Shown: positions 18,800 to 29,587, counted from the first letter of the stretch. The stretch is DNA of 64,000 bases from Piezodorus guildinii (GCA_023052935.1 CM041293.1:178856789-178920788); one strand, 5' to 3'. Notes: generated by a model not told the origin, from the letters alone. Numbers and translations are program-made.

Positions 18800-20116
18800 T
18801 TAAGGATTTTTCAAGGCAGGGATTAGATTCGATACTAGATTTGTAAGGAGTGATATAAGCGGCATAACAAGAGATTTGATTTCGGAGATGAACGATGTCA
18901 TTAGACTGGTAAGATCTGTGACGTTTGATGGTGGAGGGATATGAGAAATTTGATGTTGAGGAGTTTTTTGAAGATTAGGTAAACTTTGAGGGATAGATTC
19001 TTGTACAATAGATTGAGAATGTTGAGGAAAATGTTGTTCCGGCAGTGCCTCGACTTCATGATTCTGGTTACCACCTCCAAGCAAGTGGGCAAATGACACG
19101 TTAGAATTTACAAGTTTTGATGGTTCTCTTCTGCTTCTGGTTGGTACAGCTGTTTCATTCGGATCCTGAGGTTTTTGGTATCTGGTTCTGAGTTTCTTGT
19201 AGATTTCACATCCCTTGTAGTTAGCCGGGTGGTCCTTGAGGCACAGAGCACATACAGCGGGTGCTGATCTTGATCTTGTACATTCTTCTGTTTTATGCTG
19301 TTCACCGCATTTCACACAGCGTGGTATGTGATGGCAATAACTTTTGGTATGACCATATGCCTGACAGTTATGGCACTGGACTATTTCTTTCTTTGTGTAA
19401 GGTTTTTCAACTTTTACACGGGTATAGTACAGTCTGCTGAGGTCATAGATTTTTTCGACTCCTGCTGATGGTTCCAAGTCCACGAAGAATAGAGGCAGTG
19501 GACTTTTATCTTTTAGAACGTTGGTGACTTGCCTCACTTGGAATCCTAATTCTGTCAGTTCTTCTTTGATTGCTTCAACGGGTGTTGAGGAATGTAGGTT
19601 TCTGATTACGACCCTTAATGCTCTCTCTTGGCGCAGCTGATAAGTATGAAAGTCAGCTTTGGTCTCAGTCAGATATTTTACAATCTTTCTGTAGGTTTCA
19701 GCAGTAGTCGGAGATATTTTAGTATCATTGGTTCTACTTATACAATAATAACTATTAGGATCTGTTACTTTATTTAAATGCGCACACATCAGTTTAAAAT
19801 TTTTAATATTTTTAACAAATATTGGTGGAGGTAGTGGTTCTCTGTGTATAGGAGAAGATTCCATGGTTTCTTCTTCATTTTGGAGGATCTGAAATGGATT
19901 CGGTGTAAAAAACGGAGATTCATCAGTTATTCCTTGTGATGATGTGCTGGGCTGTGGTTCAGAACCTAATGAGGTAGCTGACGCGGTCGCTGGTGGAATC
20001 ATTTTTTTATTTTGTTCACGGCGGGGTCTCTGTTTTGTGGGAGACGAGTTAGAACCTGCAGATCTAGATCTTTTACTTGCAGACTTTGAGGACATGACTT
20101 GATGAAAATATCTCAT
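18800..20116 (-). CDS. Jockey-A ORF1: Gag-like RNA-binding protein with zinc knuckles
   Basis: 438 residues. The N-terminal 60 are basic and Ser-rich; residues 165-245 match the region found before the knuckles in Jockey Gag-like proteins (RVVIRNLHSSTPVEAIKEEL...). Three cysteine clusters follow: CHNCQAYGHTKSYC (248-261), CVKCGEQHKTEEC (267-279) and CALCLKDHPANYKGC (289-303). A hydrophobic Pro-rich tail ends the protein. Its role is to bind element RNA and form the particle carrying ORF2 protein. The first ATG at 20116 and a second at codon 8 are both plausible starts. It ends TAA directly before the ORF2 ATG, in the same frame. Confidence 0.93.
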   Translation of the reverse strand: MRYFHQVMSSKSASKRSRSAGSNSSPTKQRPRREQNKKMIPPATASATSLGSEPQPSTSSQGITDESPFFTPNPFQILQNEEETMESSPIHREPLPPPIFVKNIKNFKLMCAHLNKVTDPNSYYCISRTNDTKISPTTAETYRKIVKYLTETKADFHTYQLRQERALRVVIRNLHSSTPVEAIKEELTELGFQVRQVTNVLKDKSPLPLFFVDLEPSAGVEKIYDLSRLYYTRVKVEKPYTKKEIVQCHNCQAYGHTKSYCHHIPRCVKCGEQHKTEECTRSRSAPAVCALCLKDHPANYKGCEIYKKLRTRYQKPQDPNETAVPTRSRREPSKLVNSNVSFAHLLGGGNQNHEVEALPEQHFPQHSQSIVQESIPQSLPNLQKTPQHQISHIPPPSNVTDLTSLMTSFISEIKSLVMPLISLLTNLVSNLIPALKNP

Positions 20117-20420
20117 TGATTAAGAAAATAATAATAATAAATAAATAATGAGATAAGAATTAAAGATAAAAGAAAGAAAAGCAAGCCCGAGCTTGCCGAG
20201 CTAGCGGCAATCAGCTGATCAGTGACCCTTCTTTCACTTTTTCGTGATTGTACAAAGTAAATTATAACTTTGCTTACCGAAACTTCTCCAATATTCACTG
20301 CCGTAATATTCCTGAGGTCTAGTGATGTTCTCCAGACTGAATTCTAGCGAATTCCTACTGAAAAAAGCAAAAATCTGAGAGACGATGTAACGTATGACTG
20401 TTATCATCGAGCGCATCAGC
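20117..20420 (-). promoter_or_regulatory. Jockey-A 5' UTR / probable internal promoter
   Basis: Full-length LINEs of this group carry an internal promoter at their 5' end. This leader of about 300 bp starts GCTGATGCGCTCGATGATAA on the minus strand. I could not identify a convincing initiator plus downstream promoter element, so the regulatory role is by family analogy only. Confidence 0.4.
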
Positions 20421-20433
20421 TGATAAAAAATTA
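20421..20433 (+). repeat. Jockey-A target-site duplication, right copy
   Basis: TGATAAAAAATTA, identical to 15837-15849. Confidence 0.93.
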
Positions 20434-20839
20434 AAGGAAAAAATTTCAAACATATTTCATTATGCAATTTTGTGTTTTTGAACACGAGAATAGTAATATC
20501 ATGTATAATATACCGTTGGATAGCTAATGATTTTAGAAAGAAAATTATCTGATACGCAGAATTGTAAAGGGTAATGGAGTGTGATGAAAAGCCGATAAAA
20601 CGGCTTCGGGTTCCCGAAAATGGAAATCGATGTTAACCGTGCTGCACCCTGGCGGCCTATCAAAGAAGAAGAACGCCCCTTGTGGCTGAAAAAGAAACTG
20701 ATTAGTGGCAGGTCTTGGCTCGAATTTAACAATGGAGGGAAGTGAAAGTCGCGTGTTGCGCGCACCAGATTGTTTGTATTAATGAAAGGCTTATGACTAA
20801 CTTATGTCCTAACCAAAACTAACATTGAGGTGGGTTTTT

Positions 20840-21251
20840 CGCCATCGTACTTTTTTTCTTTCGAAGTTCAGTGAAATACAAGTTTTTGGGCCCCCCGCGT
20901 CGAAATGACAAAGTCCCGCAAAAAGGTCTGTATGTGTGTGCGGTGATTCTAGCTCAAAAACTTTAAGTTGAATAAAATGAAAATTCATATTTTAAAAGCA
21001 TAAATGCTTGAGATGTTACAGCAACTTTTTCGATACCATCCTATTTGCACCTTTTTTATGATTCTCTCAAAAACGTCTCAAACATTGATTTTTATGAAGA
21101 TTTTGATTCAACTCGCTATAATAATGTGAAATTTATTCTACTTTAATGTGATGTAGTTTTCATTCTGATTTAAATAGTCTGACAGAACTTAAATGCTGAT
21201 ATTTCAAAGCTGCTTCCTCTAATGCATCCAAAAATTAAATTTCGAAATGTC
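20840..21251 (+). repeat. alpha repeat, diverged partial copy
   Basis: Shares the blocks 'aaagtcccgcaaaaaggtct', 'gatgttacagcaactttttc', 'ctcgctata' and 'aatagtctgacag' with alpha, but the termini are lost or strongly diverged. Followed by a Jockey-type insertion. Confidence 0.65.
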
Positions 21252-21263
21252 TGCTGTTATCCA

Positions 21264-21820
21264 ATTTTTTTTTTTGTCACTTAACATTTTATTTACACCT
21301 GTAAAAAAATTACAATGAGCAAATGTGCTAAAATCTAAGGAAACGTGGCGTGGGCAGGCATGAGGGAGACAGCATCCAGTGGTGCATCCTCCTGACATTA
21401 AGCAGAACTATATTTTCAGGTCAGGAGATCCCTCATCCAACTCCTTTTCAGCCTACTCCGAGCTATGGATGGTATGTCGGTTGTAGCCATGTTTTGCACA
21501 AGTTTGTTTATGTGTCGATTTAATTTGTCGTGAAATCGTTTGTAAGTCGATCGAATGTGGTTTGTTGTAGTTGGAATTCGTAAATCAGTATAAAGGGTAT
21601 CGTATGGTGGTGAGTTCGTTGCCAGTCTCAGAAATTGCGATTGAAAGGTTTGTATTTTTAGCAGGTCGGTATATTTGGCTAGCGTAAGTCCATATTGGTT
21701 TTAATAAATAAGTGTTTACGTTAAGTTTCTGTCTGATGGGTAATTTAGAATTTCTATGAAGTATCGAATACAATAGTCTCAGTCGAAAATTTAGAGTTTT
21801 ACGTTTAGTCTTGACGTGTG
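21264..21820 (-). pseudogene. Short 5'-truncated Jockey-type LINE
   Basis: Flanked by a 12-bp duplication TGCTGTTATCCA (21252-21263 and 21821-21832), with a T-run at 21264-21276 marking the A-tail of a minus-strand insertion. The minus-strand translation FRLRLLYSILHRNSKLPIRQ...LLKPIWTYA resembles the part of Jockey RT that in Jockey-A reads LYRLLNRKSELT...ILKPIWTYG. The remaining 3' part is out of frame. It is dead on arrival because it lacks the RT catalytic region. Confidence 0.8.
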
Positions 21821-21832
21821 TGCTGTTATCCA

Positions 21833-22318
21833 TGGTTTTCATTGAAATGCAACTCCCAAACCGTTGACGTTCGGACTTAAGGTCATATAAACTTTTTTGT
21901 TTTTGCTCCCACGGTATGAGACATCCTGTATTTTTTCATATACATGGGTAAGTGATAGTTATAATAATTCGAATCCTATATGACGCGACATGTAATAAAA
22001 CACAAAACGAATAAAAGTAATAAAATACTAAAATAATAAATTAAGTAAAGAGGAATCCAGACAGGCACGTAGGAGAGCGCGTGACAGGCCTCAATAGGAC
22101 CTTGACGTGTCGCAAAGAGAAGTCGATACTGATGCCTTCCAAATGTACAAATATATTTTCTCCGGCTCCAGGTGACGAGTCTGTTGATGATGATGGGACA
22201 GGAAAATGTTTCTAGTGGGGTTTCTAGCTTTTTTTATTTTAACAGCAAAAAATCTCGCTAGGAAGTTACTGCGATAACCAGCGTGTTGGTTAAAATCACC
22301 AACCCTCGAAGCCTTTTT
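21833..22318. other. No gene recognised
   Basis: Contains a moderately GC-rich patch at about 22060-22215, without a long frame or known motif. Confidence 0.4.
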
Positions 22319-23925
22319 TTACTTTCACTTACCTGTAAATGAAATATATATTAAGGAAAATATTGCGATTGTAAAAAAATACAAATCCCAGGTTTCAACG
22401 GAAATACACGTTTCAGAGCCCTCTAACGATATGTTGTTTACAACTGAAATTTCATATTTCAAAACCGTAATTATAGGTTCCAAACATCTCGTAAATTCCC
22501 TTCCTTATTATCCCTTACTATACCTTAACGGATTACCTATCCATTTCCATACTACCGTTAGAAATCTTGGTGTCATCTTTGACCAAAACCTATCTTGGAA
22601 TAATCATGTATCCCATATCATTCGTAATTCCATCGCTACTCTTAAACTGTTCTCAAGATTGCGCGATGTACTGCCTTTTGATGTTCGTCGGCTCCTTGTT
22701 TTTTCCCGTGTCTTCCCCCGCTTCGACTACTGCTGCCTGATGTTCGGTGGATTGTCTGGTGGACTCGAAATGAGACTGGAAAGACTTATGAAATGTTTCA
22801 TTAGATTCATCTTCGGGGTCCCTAGGCGCTCGAGCGTTTCTGACAGGTATGCCGAGTTGAAGTGGCTTAATCCAGTTTCCCGGCGAAAGTATTTCTTGGG
22901 AATTTTTCTATTTCGTACTTTCAATACCAAAAATCCATCCTACATTCTTGACCTACTCATCCCTTGTTCATCGGTACATTCGTTTAATACAATATCCCAG
23001 TCCAATAACCTATATATTCTTTTTCATCAAACATCATCTTGTAAAAAATCATTTAGTTTGCGTGCCACATCGTTCTGGAATTCCAGACCTACCTCTATAC
23101 GCAAAGCACCTTCTCTAACCTCATTTAAAAGCAAACTGTTCCTTCATCTTCTCAACCATCCATCTTCAGATTGATTGTAAACACAACACTATCTTTCTCT
23201 TTCTTTCTTCTGGTTTTCTCGATGACCTTATTATACCATAAGAAGCAGAATAGTAACATATCTTCAGTTACACATTTATGATTATATAATTATAAACATA
23301 TATGAATACTAAGTAATCGTATTTATTTATTTTTTTAAATAATATTATATCCTAAGTTTGTATTTATTTTATGTTTTTGTTTCTGTGCCAGACACAAGTC
23401 ACAGTTTTGTTCTTTTCCGTTATTCTTAGGAGACTGAATGTCCCACAATAAAATTTACTTTCTTTCTTTCTTTCTTTATCTAACTGAGATGTTACAGCAA
23501 CTTTTTCATCAAAATCGGGTAATTAAAATCTACTAATCGGCTACATTATACCATGCATTTTGCACCTTTTTACGATTTTTTTTGAAAATGGCTATAACGA
23601 TTTTGATTGAACTCACTATATCGATGTGAAATCTAATTTGATTTAAATAGTCTACCTGGGCTTAAATGCCCATATTTTTAAATTTCTTCCTCTAATTACC
23701 TTTAATTTTGTAGATTCGACAAAGTTAACCATATCGTCTTATTAAGGTTGATAAAACAAATGTAAATATGTAAGTTGAACTCATTTTATTTCCAACTAAA
23801 GGAGACAACTGCAACACTATTTTCTGTGTTATTGAACATAAGAATAGTAATATAGATGCATAAAATACTGTCGGAAACCTAATGATGTGAGAAAGATTAT
23901 CTATATTTATAAAAGAAAGAGCCAT
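22319..23925 (+). repeat. alpha repeat, copy split by LINE-D
   Basis: The left end ttactttcacttacctgtaa at 22319 runs to the 'gaaatttcatattt' block near 22465. It resumes after 23478 with gagatgttacagcaactttt and continues through 'ctcactatatcgatgtgaaa' and 'aacataagaatagtaatata' to about 23925. The right terminus is missing. The start codon of the 247-codon frame at 22431 lies in alpha DNA, not in LINE-D. Confidence 0.8.
22470..23478 (+). pseudogene. LINE-D, 5'-truncated non-LTR retrotransposon
   Basis: Open to a stop at 23172-23174, encoding the region after the RT catalytic box: YLNGLPIHFHTTVRNLGVIF, SRVFPRFDYCCLMFG, IRFIFGVPRRSSVSDRYAEL, then SSVHSFNTISQ and ATSFWNSRPTSIRKA. This order is typical of CR1/I-group and related LINE C-termini. 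The 3' UTR ends CCCACAATAAAATTTA followed by a (CTTT)n tail (23459-23477). A second copy on the minus strand is at 49272-49945. It lacks the catalytic RT part. Confidence 0.8.
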
Positions 23926-24284
23926 TTTACTCGATTTTCTGGTCTTTGCAGTTTCTCAAAAACGACTATGGTTGTGGAGTTGAAATTTCTCCTGGAGGTA
24001 CTTTTTACCGTCTAGATGTGCAATAAGGCTGGGTTTGGGAAAATTCGTCCTCTAAGTGATTTAAAAAAATATTTTTGTAAAACGTAAAACAAAATTGGTT
24101 TTCGAATAACTCAAAAACTATACGCATCCTGAAAAACTATAAATACTCATTTGAATAACAATGAGATTTCTAATTCTAGAATCAAAATCGTGCTAATCTG
24201 ATCATGTAAAAAAGCTTATCAATATTTAACTAGCATTTTTTTAATACAAATTATAACAAAATATATTTAGTGTATAGTTTCGTT
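23926..24284. other. No gene recognised
   Basis: Plain AT-rich DNA with phrases resembling alpha-type text (gtttctcaaaaacgactat), perhaps a very old relative; not assignable. Confidence 0.35.
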
Positions 24285-24640
24285 TCATAGCCAATGTTAT
24301 TCGTATGAACAAATGGTGTCAGGAACAAATGGTAGCATTGATTGTCTCATTTCGAGGCAGAAACTCCACTAGCAATACTCCTATTCTGGCCGAAAAAAAA
24401 ACTGTGCACATGATTTTCCGGCAAAAATTGTTTGCTTAAACTTCACTCTTTTGGTTGATATGAATGTCGCCATGCCAGGAATTGTTGTTTTGATTCTGGT
24501 GTGACGTAGGCCTTCCATGTTTCGTCAACGTCGTTTAACAAGTCAGGCGGCAGAATTTGTTGTGGAGGGTATTCAAAAACTGGTGCTCGCGTTATGACAA
24601 GTGCCTCAAAATTCATGGAAATTATGTAGAAAAGTAGATT
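24285..24640 (-). pseudogene. Mariner M3 transposase fragment
   Basis: The minus-strand translation with frameshifts reads DVDETWKAYVTPESKQQFLA, WRHSYQPK and then a segment resembling VLLVEFLPRNETINA-type mariner text. The DETW motif holds the first catalytic aspartate region of mariners. No TIRs found. This is a different mariner lineage from M1 and M2. Confidence 0.65.
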
Positions 24641-25363
24641 AAGGTACAGGATTTCATGTAAAAATAAAATTATTGCGACATCTTTGAACGTCTTTTTTTA
24701 ATTCTAAAACGGTAATTACTTTAAAAAACTTGCCTCGTACTAGTACATGACTAATTTTAAGTTTGTGTTTGCAAACAGCAGCCTTAAACACAAATGTTTA
24801 TATAAAAATTTATCAACCTGGGGCGTATAACTTTTATAATATAAGGTTAAACAAATGTTTTATGTTATGGTGATTTAAAACAATTCCCCATTGACATCAT
24901 AAGCACTAGTTAGGAACCACTGATCTATTAGAAGGATTTCCAGCTGAAATTTCGCCTAAAATATAACTTAAGCTCTCTAAGCCACCCTCTAGCCTCTACC
25001 CTCTGAACAAACCTCCAAGGACCTGATACGCTACACCCAGCTACAACCCAAGGTAGTGTTAGGGAGAGGTATTTTTCTGCGAGAGCGGAGTGTATTGAAG
25101 AACGGCCGTGGTGCCCCCTAGCTGCCAGATCGCTCCCTAATCTTTTTCCGATGCTGGTTAAGGACTTGTTCCTTCTGTTTTGAGAAGAGAGGCAATATGA
25201 TAAAAATAATTTCCCTCCCCTTTCTAAGTGGATTGTATACGTTGAGAAATTACTCTTTTAACTCCTGTTCTGGAAATAATTTTAAATTTATTAAAATGGG
25301 AATACACAGAACTGGACTCACATTTCTGCAAAGACAGATATAATATATATAAATATAAATATA

Positions 25364-25402
<39 letters not shown>

Positions 25403-26424
25403 ATTGACCGGCTGCTTTTTTAAGGCAGCGGTACCTTTAAAACAGTATTAATTAATCTACTTAATGTATTATATACTATAATTTTTAGAAAAGTTGGAGT
25501 TCTTTTCTAAAGGTATCGTGTTGACCAATCCCAATAGGTGGTGTGTAGGGGATGATTATAGTAAACAAATTTCAATAAAGACATAATTATTATTAACTGC
25601 AGAATTTTTTTTTATTCTATATTTCATATACAATTTATTTAAACTATGCCTAGAATACTGAGGGATTTCTTATAGTTGATCTTGCCAAACAATATTACAA
25701 TAAAAGGTAACCTTCTGACACTTAGTCGGATGGCAGAGGTGGAAATTGTCTCAGGCGTGCTTTCCAGGCTCTCAGACCCCCGACGGACCTCTCTTCTTCT
25801 TGGGAATAGAATTCAAATCCTCCCTCGCTGGACTCCAAGTGACTCCTTCTTGAGGATGGAACACCCTCGTCACTTCTATCCTTTTTAAAAGTACCATATT
25901 TTATTAAAATTATCTAATAATCCGATCTCCTATCGGAAAAAGAGATGTAAACAGCTGATATGGGAAGTTTCCAGTCCAGCCTTGTAGCTGGGGTCTAGAA
26001 AGTTCTTGAGGTATCGTAGACTGCCCACGAAAAATTTCAAGGAGGGTAGGTACACCCCTTTTTAACTTTTGCCGACAAAGGCTTATTGACATTATTCTCA
26101 ATATAAACATTGAGAATACTGATGGCTGTAAATTCATTATTGAATAATTATTTTATTAATTAAGTAAATATTAATAAGCTTTCGTCATTCCATTCACGAG
26201 AAGAGGGGAGTCGTCTTCAAAACACAGAATGGTGGTATACCTTCCACGGAGACCGTCAGAGATTCTAGGGTGCGTTTGGTGCTAAACTGCAGGAGTTTTT
26301 GGTGCTAAAGCTATAGCGGTGTCTTAGAATAATAATTAAGTCCGTCGGATGCTGGGAGTTTAAACCAAGAAGGGATGCCTAAGGATTGGTATCTACAACA
26401 CCCTTGAAAAAGAACTACAATGTA
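24641..26424. other. No gene recognised; contains a TA-rich microsatellite
   Basis: AT-rich with small GC-richer patches (24960-25150, 25720-25880). Short frames at 25676-25888 and 25910-26137 have no domain I recognise. The (TA)n tract is listed separately. Confidence 0.4.
25341..25399. repeat. (TA)n-rich microsatellite
   Basis: Interrupted TA/TAAA repeats, then about 14 pure TA units. Confidence 0.9.
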
Positions 26425-27302
26425 TTGGGTTGTGTCACATGATTTGCTCGTTTTCAAGGTAAAGGATTTTTATTAAAAATACGATATTAAAACAAGATAA
26501 ATTTATTCGAAGTATTTACCTTATTTTTCTACACATTTTTCCCAACGTGACACCAACTTTTTTATTCCCGAACTGAAAAACTCTGAGCTTTGAAGTGAAA
26601 CAAAATCTGAAAACGCACTTTTCACTTGATCATCTTTTTCAAAAAGTTTTCCTTTGACGAAGTTGTCTAAATTCCTGAACAGGTGGTATTCTGTTGGAGA
26701 CAAGTCGGGAAAATATGGTGGGTGCGGAAGAACTTCGTAGCCCAGTTCTTTCAATTTTTGCACGGTATGTTTTGAAACATGCTTTTTTTTACTTTCCTAA
26801 TACACTTTAAATGTCTGGAAACGGTAGATGCACTTGCATTTAGTTGTGCTGAGAGACATTTAACTGTTTGGTAGATGTTTCTTTTTACTGTATGTTTCAG
26901 GACATCGTTGTCTATTACGGACGGAGGTCTTACACGGACAAGTCTTCCAAGTCGGTATCCCCAGCAGAAAACTTAGCAAACCAACGGCGAATGGTCCGTT
27001 CATAACCACTCCCTTCCCCAAACGTCCTGCAAATATTTCTAGCGGCCTCAGCTGCTGAATGGTCGAGTTTAAACTCGTACAAAAATATTACTCGAAACTC
27101 GTGTGTTTCCATGTTCATATTTGGAGGTATACTAAAAAGTGGGTAATTGACTGGGAAGCTAAAGTTTATAATAAAAAGATGGAGGATTAGTAACTGTTTA
27201 CATTAAATATGTAAACATTCGGAAGAAAACAACAGAGACCTGCAAAATCCTTTATGTATTTTAGAAAGTATAAAAACGGACATTTCATGTGAAACAACCC
27301 AA
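26425..27302 (-). mobile_element. Mariner M2 copy 1, internally deleted
   Basis: Termini TTGGGTTGTGTCACATG and CATGTGAAACAACCCAA with TA on both sides; 878 bp. On the minus strand the N-terminus starts near 27118 (MNMETHEFRVIFLYEFKLDH...WFAKFSAGDTDLE), breaks, and resumes as KLKELGYEVLPHPPYFPDLS...DFVSLQSSEFF. The region with the first and second catalytic aspartates is absent: KVKK-coding sequence is joined almost directly to the TTTCAAAACATACCGTGC block. The SPTEYH motif even has the third aspartate replaced by Glu. It cannot encode an active transposase. Confidence 0.88.
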
Positions 27303-27304
27303 TA

Positions 27305-27667
27305 GATAACTACATTAAACATAATAATTAATAATGTTTTTGAAGGTACCGCTGTCATTGAAAAGCAGCCTGTCAAAAACATAACTATATATATTACCTC
27401 TCTTTGCTAACTTTGTTCTGCCATATGAAGGATTTCTAGTGAATACTTTGATTGTTAAATAGGAAATAAAGAATGAATTGTAAATGAGTGGGGATCCGAA
27501 CGTTCTGAAAAATCGATAGCCACAAGACCTAATTTACTGTACATTTTTTTCTCGTTTAAGCATTTTCATGGAATTTTATTGCTTATCATTTTCATACCTT
27601 AATAATGATACAATTTTCATAAATATATATTCTTTTACTTTTCTCGTTTTTTATTTAAGTATATTGG
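27305..27667. other. No gene recognised
   Basis: AT-rich DNA between mariner M2 copy 1 and a PLE foldback. Confidence 0.4.
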
Positions 27668-27903
27668 ATATAATTAGTTTACCATTGGAAATTACTAAAA
27701 TGAATTATTCCAGGTGGCGGTCAATGAATGAAACAATTAGGTTATATCAACTCTTTATTTTCTGCCAAAGTTTTGCTACTGATACCTACAATACTCCCTG
27801 ATGATGACCCACAATGGGGGTCGAAACGTTGGCAGAAAATAAAGGGTAGAAACAACCTAATTGTTTCAATCATTGACCGCCACCCGGACTAATTCCTTCT
27901 AGT
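27668..27903 (+). mobile_element. PLE-related foldback element, small
   Basis: Arms of about 42 nt (27701-27742 and 27854-27896) are inverted repeats around GGTGGCGGTCAATGA...; the outer flank ggatataattagtttaccat repeats at 28267. The loop holds a hammerhead-like core. It has the same terminal text as the larger element at 28266-29168 and is probably a deletion derivative. Confidence 0.7.
27785..27850 (+). ncRNA. Hammerhead-ribozyme-like motif
   Basis: CTGATGA (27799-27805), a stem-loop GACCC-ACAATGG-GGGTC, GAAAC (27823-27827), then GTT and GGC. It carries the same core as at 29064. Cleavage would follow GUU, allowed but weaker than GUC. Helix I is weak here (tcc upstream, ggc downstream), so activity is doubtful. 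Confidence 0.5.
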
Positions 27904-28265
27904 ATTTTTATTTTTTTATGTCGTGCAAAATATTTAAGATCCCTATTTATACCGTAAGAAAGATCTTATAACCTCTTTATATACATAATAAGTATGGTAA
28001 TGTCTAGTGACACAGAAGAAGAGGCTATAAAACTATTTTAGTGTGTGTCTGGTGAAAATTGCTGTGAAGTGCGCTTTAGTCACTGTTTATAGTGTCCGCT
28101 TCAAGTGGCTTGTAGTGTTGTTTCATACTTGACTGTAGAGTTCGCTTTTGTTTTTTATTTTTAGTTAGAGAACATTTATCTTTTTTTGTTATAAGAGTTT
28201 TAACAAAATGTAGGAATGGTTACTAGCAAGAGGAATATGTTTTTAGTAATGAAATTTATTTTAGT
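27904..28265. other. No gene recognised
   Basis: AT-rich spacer between two related foldbacks; no frame or repeat seen. Confidence 0.4.
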
Positions 28266-29168
28266 GGATATAATTAGTTGACCGTTGAGGATTACTGAAG
28301 GAATTAGTCCGGGTGGCGGTCATTAAATGGTTTTACAATTCAATTTATTTGAAATTTTTTACTGTTTTGTATCAACAATATGATCTGTCAATGATTGTTA
28401 CTTATTATTATTTTTTCTCATAATATTTTCACTTGGTTAATTTTACTGTCTTAATATATGTACAATAATTATAAAAACGTTGGTTGGGAGGTAGTCAGTT
28501 TTACTACATATAGTTTATACATTATTATTCTTAATATTGTATTATATGGTTTTTACTTCAACAATCTTGTTAAAACATCTTATAATACCGTTATGATGTT
28601 ATTAATATTGTAGGTTTAATCTGAACACTTCCTTTTATATTAATATTACAATTTTACTCATTGTTGTCAGATCCCGTCTAGAAATGTGGTACGTATTTTC
28701 CATTTTACCCAACCTTTTGTACGTACTTTCCTATCTACCTGCCTATATTCCTTATTACCAAATTGTACCTAGTTTCCACTCGTCTACCAGACGGTACGTA
28801 TCTCCACTGTACTCCAATTTTTTAATGTTTTTTATTTAATGTAATTTTTTCTTATATATTTGTACATTATCTTTAGTCATTATCTGGTCTGTATAGCTCT
28901 GATTAGTATACCTTTATCATTGTAATTTAATTAATTGATTTCTTTACACATCTAGTTCCTTTTATGTTATAATATTGACATTCTCTAGCGCAATAGTTTT
29001 TGTTTTTTTTAAATAGTATTTTTAATCTTATTTTAAATGTATCCTTTTTGTATCCTTTTAGCCCTGATGATGACCCACAATGGGGGTCGAAACGTTGGCA
29101 AACAATAAAATAGTTGAAACTATTCAGTTGTTTCATTTAATGACCGCCACCCGGACTAATTCCTTCAG
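28266..29168 (+). mobile_element. PLE-related element with perfect 35-bp inverted termini
   Basis: CTGAAGGAATTAGTCCGGGT... at 28295-28329 is the exact complement of 29134-29168. The body of about 800 bp is non-coding, and its middle (28440-28810) matches 36350-36740 in the element at 35714-36760. A hammerhead-like motif lies just inside the right arm. The shared pieces and inverted ends fit a non-autonomous Penelope-like derivative; no reverse transcriptase is present. Confidence 0.75.
29045..29115 (+). ncRNA. Hammerhead-ribozyme-like motif
   Basis: AGCC, CTGATGA (29064-29070), stem-loop GACCC-ACAATGG-GGGTC, GAAAC (29089-29093), GTT, GGC. Helix I can form from GCC/GGC plus an outer TTGT/ACAA across an internal loop, the usual look of type I PLE hammerheads. 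Helix III is minimal. The extra U between CTGATGA and helix II is also seen in the sister copies. Confidence 0.6.
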
Positions 29169-29334
29169 AAATTAATTATAGAAAAACATACAATTAATAA
29201 ATAAATTAAATTATTGTTTATAGTGGAATACAGAACGCAACTGAGACGTATAATACTTTTTGGAGCTCAAACTACTTTAAAATAAAAATAGAAATTTTCA
29301 CTTATACTGGACCAATTTACTTGATGATGTTATA

Positions 29335-29377
29335 TTGAAATCTTTTTTTAATATATTTTTATTGATTTTTACAACTG

Positions 29378-29442
<65 letters not shown>

Positions 29443-29500
29443 TATAAATGACATAAAATAAACATGAAAAGAAACTGCCCATTGGCAGCACTCTAATTAA
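29335..29500 (-). pseudogene. Jockey-B-type 3' UTR fragment with embedded (TA)n
   Basis: acatgaaaagaaactgcccattggcagcactct matches, with differences, the 3' UTR at 11290-11325, preceded by a T-rich tail at 29342-29347. A TA microsatellite has expanded inside it (29381-29436). No coding sequence is left. Confidence 0.65.
29381..29436. repeat. (TA)n microsatellite
   Basis: About 28 TA units. Confidence 0.95.
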
Positions 29501-29587
29501 AATATAAAGTTGAATTTTTACTAATATATTACGGGGTTATGTATTACTGCTGTATACAGGAAATATAGTAAATTCTAAAAGGAAATG

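Larger units (their letters stand above)
15850..20420 (-). mobile_element. Jockey-A, full-length and apparently intact non-LTR retrotransposon
   Basis: A 4571-bp insertion on the minus strand between perfect 13-bp duplications, with a 12-nt A-tail at its 3' end (15850-15861). Order 5' to 3': 5' UTR of about 300 bp, ORF1 (438 codons), ORF2 (894 codons) starting at the very next base, and a 3' UTR of about 250 bp with AATAAA-type sequence close to the tail. Both frames are uninterrupted and all expected motifs are present, so it may be able to retrotranspose. The insertion into an alpha copy gives its relative age. Confidence 0.95.
15641..20790 (+). repeat. alpha repeat, copy split by Jockey-A
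   Basis: The left part (15641-15849) has the 'catagaaatagtctaacagg' and 'ttaaattttcttcccc' blocks. The right part (20421-20790) resumes with the block before 'ccgttgga-agctaa' and ends in gaaagtcgcgtgttgcgcgc. The two parts join exactly when the Jockey-A insertion and one 13-bp duplication are removed. The left terminus of this copy is missing. Confidence 0.85.

Noticed and set aside
22431..22470. ATG at 22431 as the real start of LINE-D
   Set aside because: The first codons lie in the alpha repeat into which the truncated LINE inserted; it is a chance fusion.
28295..29168. Classic DNA transposon with 35-bp TIRs
   Set aside because: No transposase and no target duplication directly outside the arms; shared outer flanks and a hammerhead core point to a PLE-type unit instead. 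Not fully excluded.
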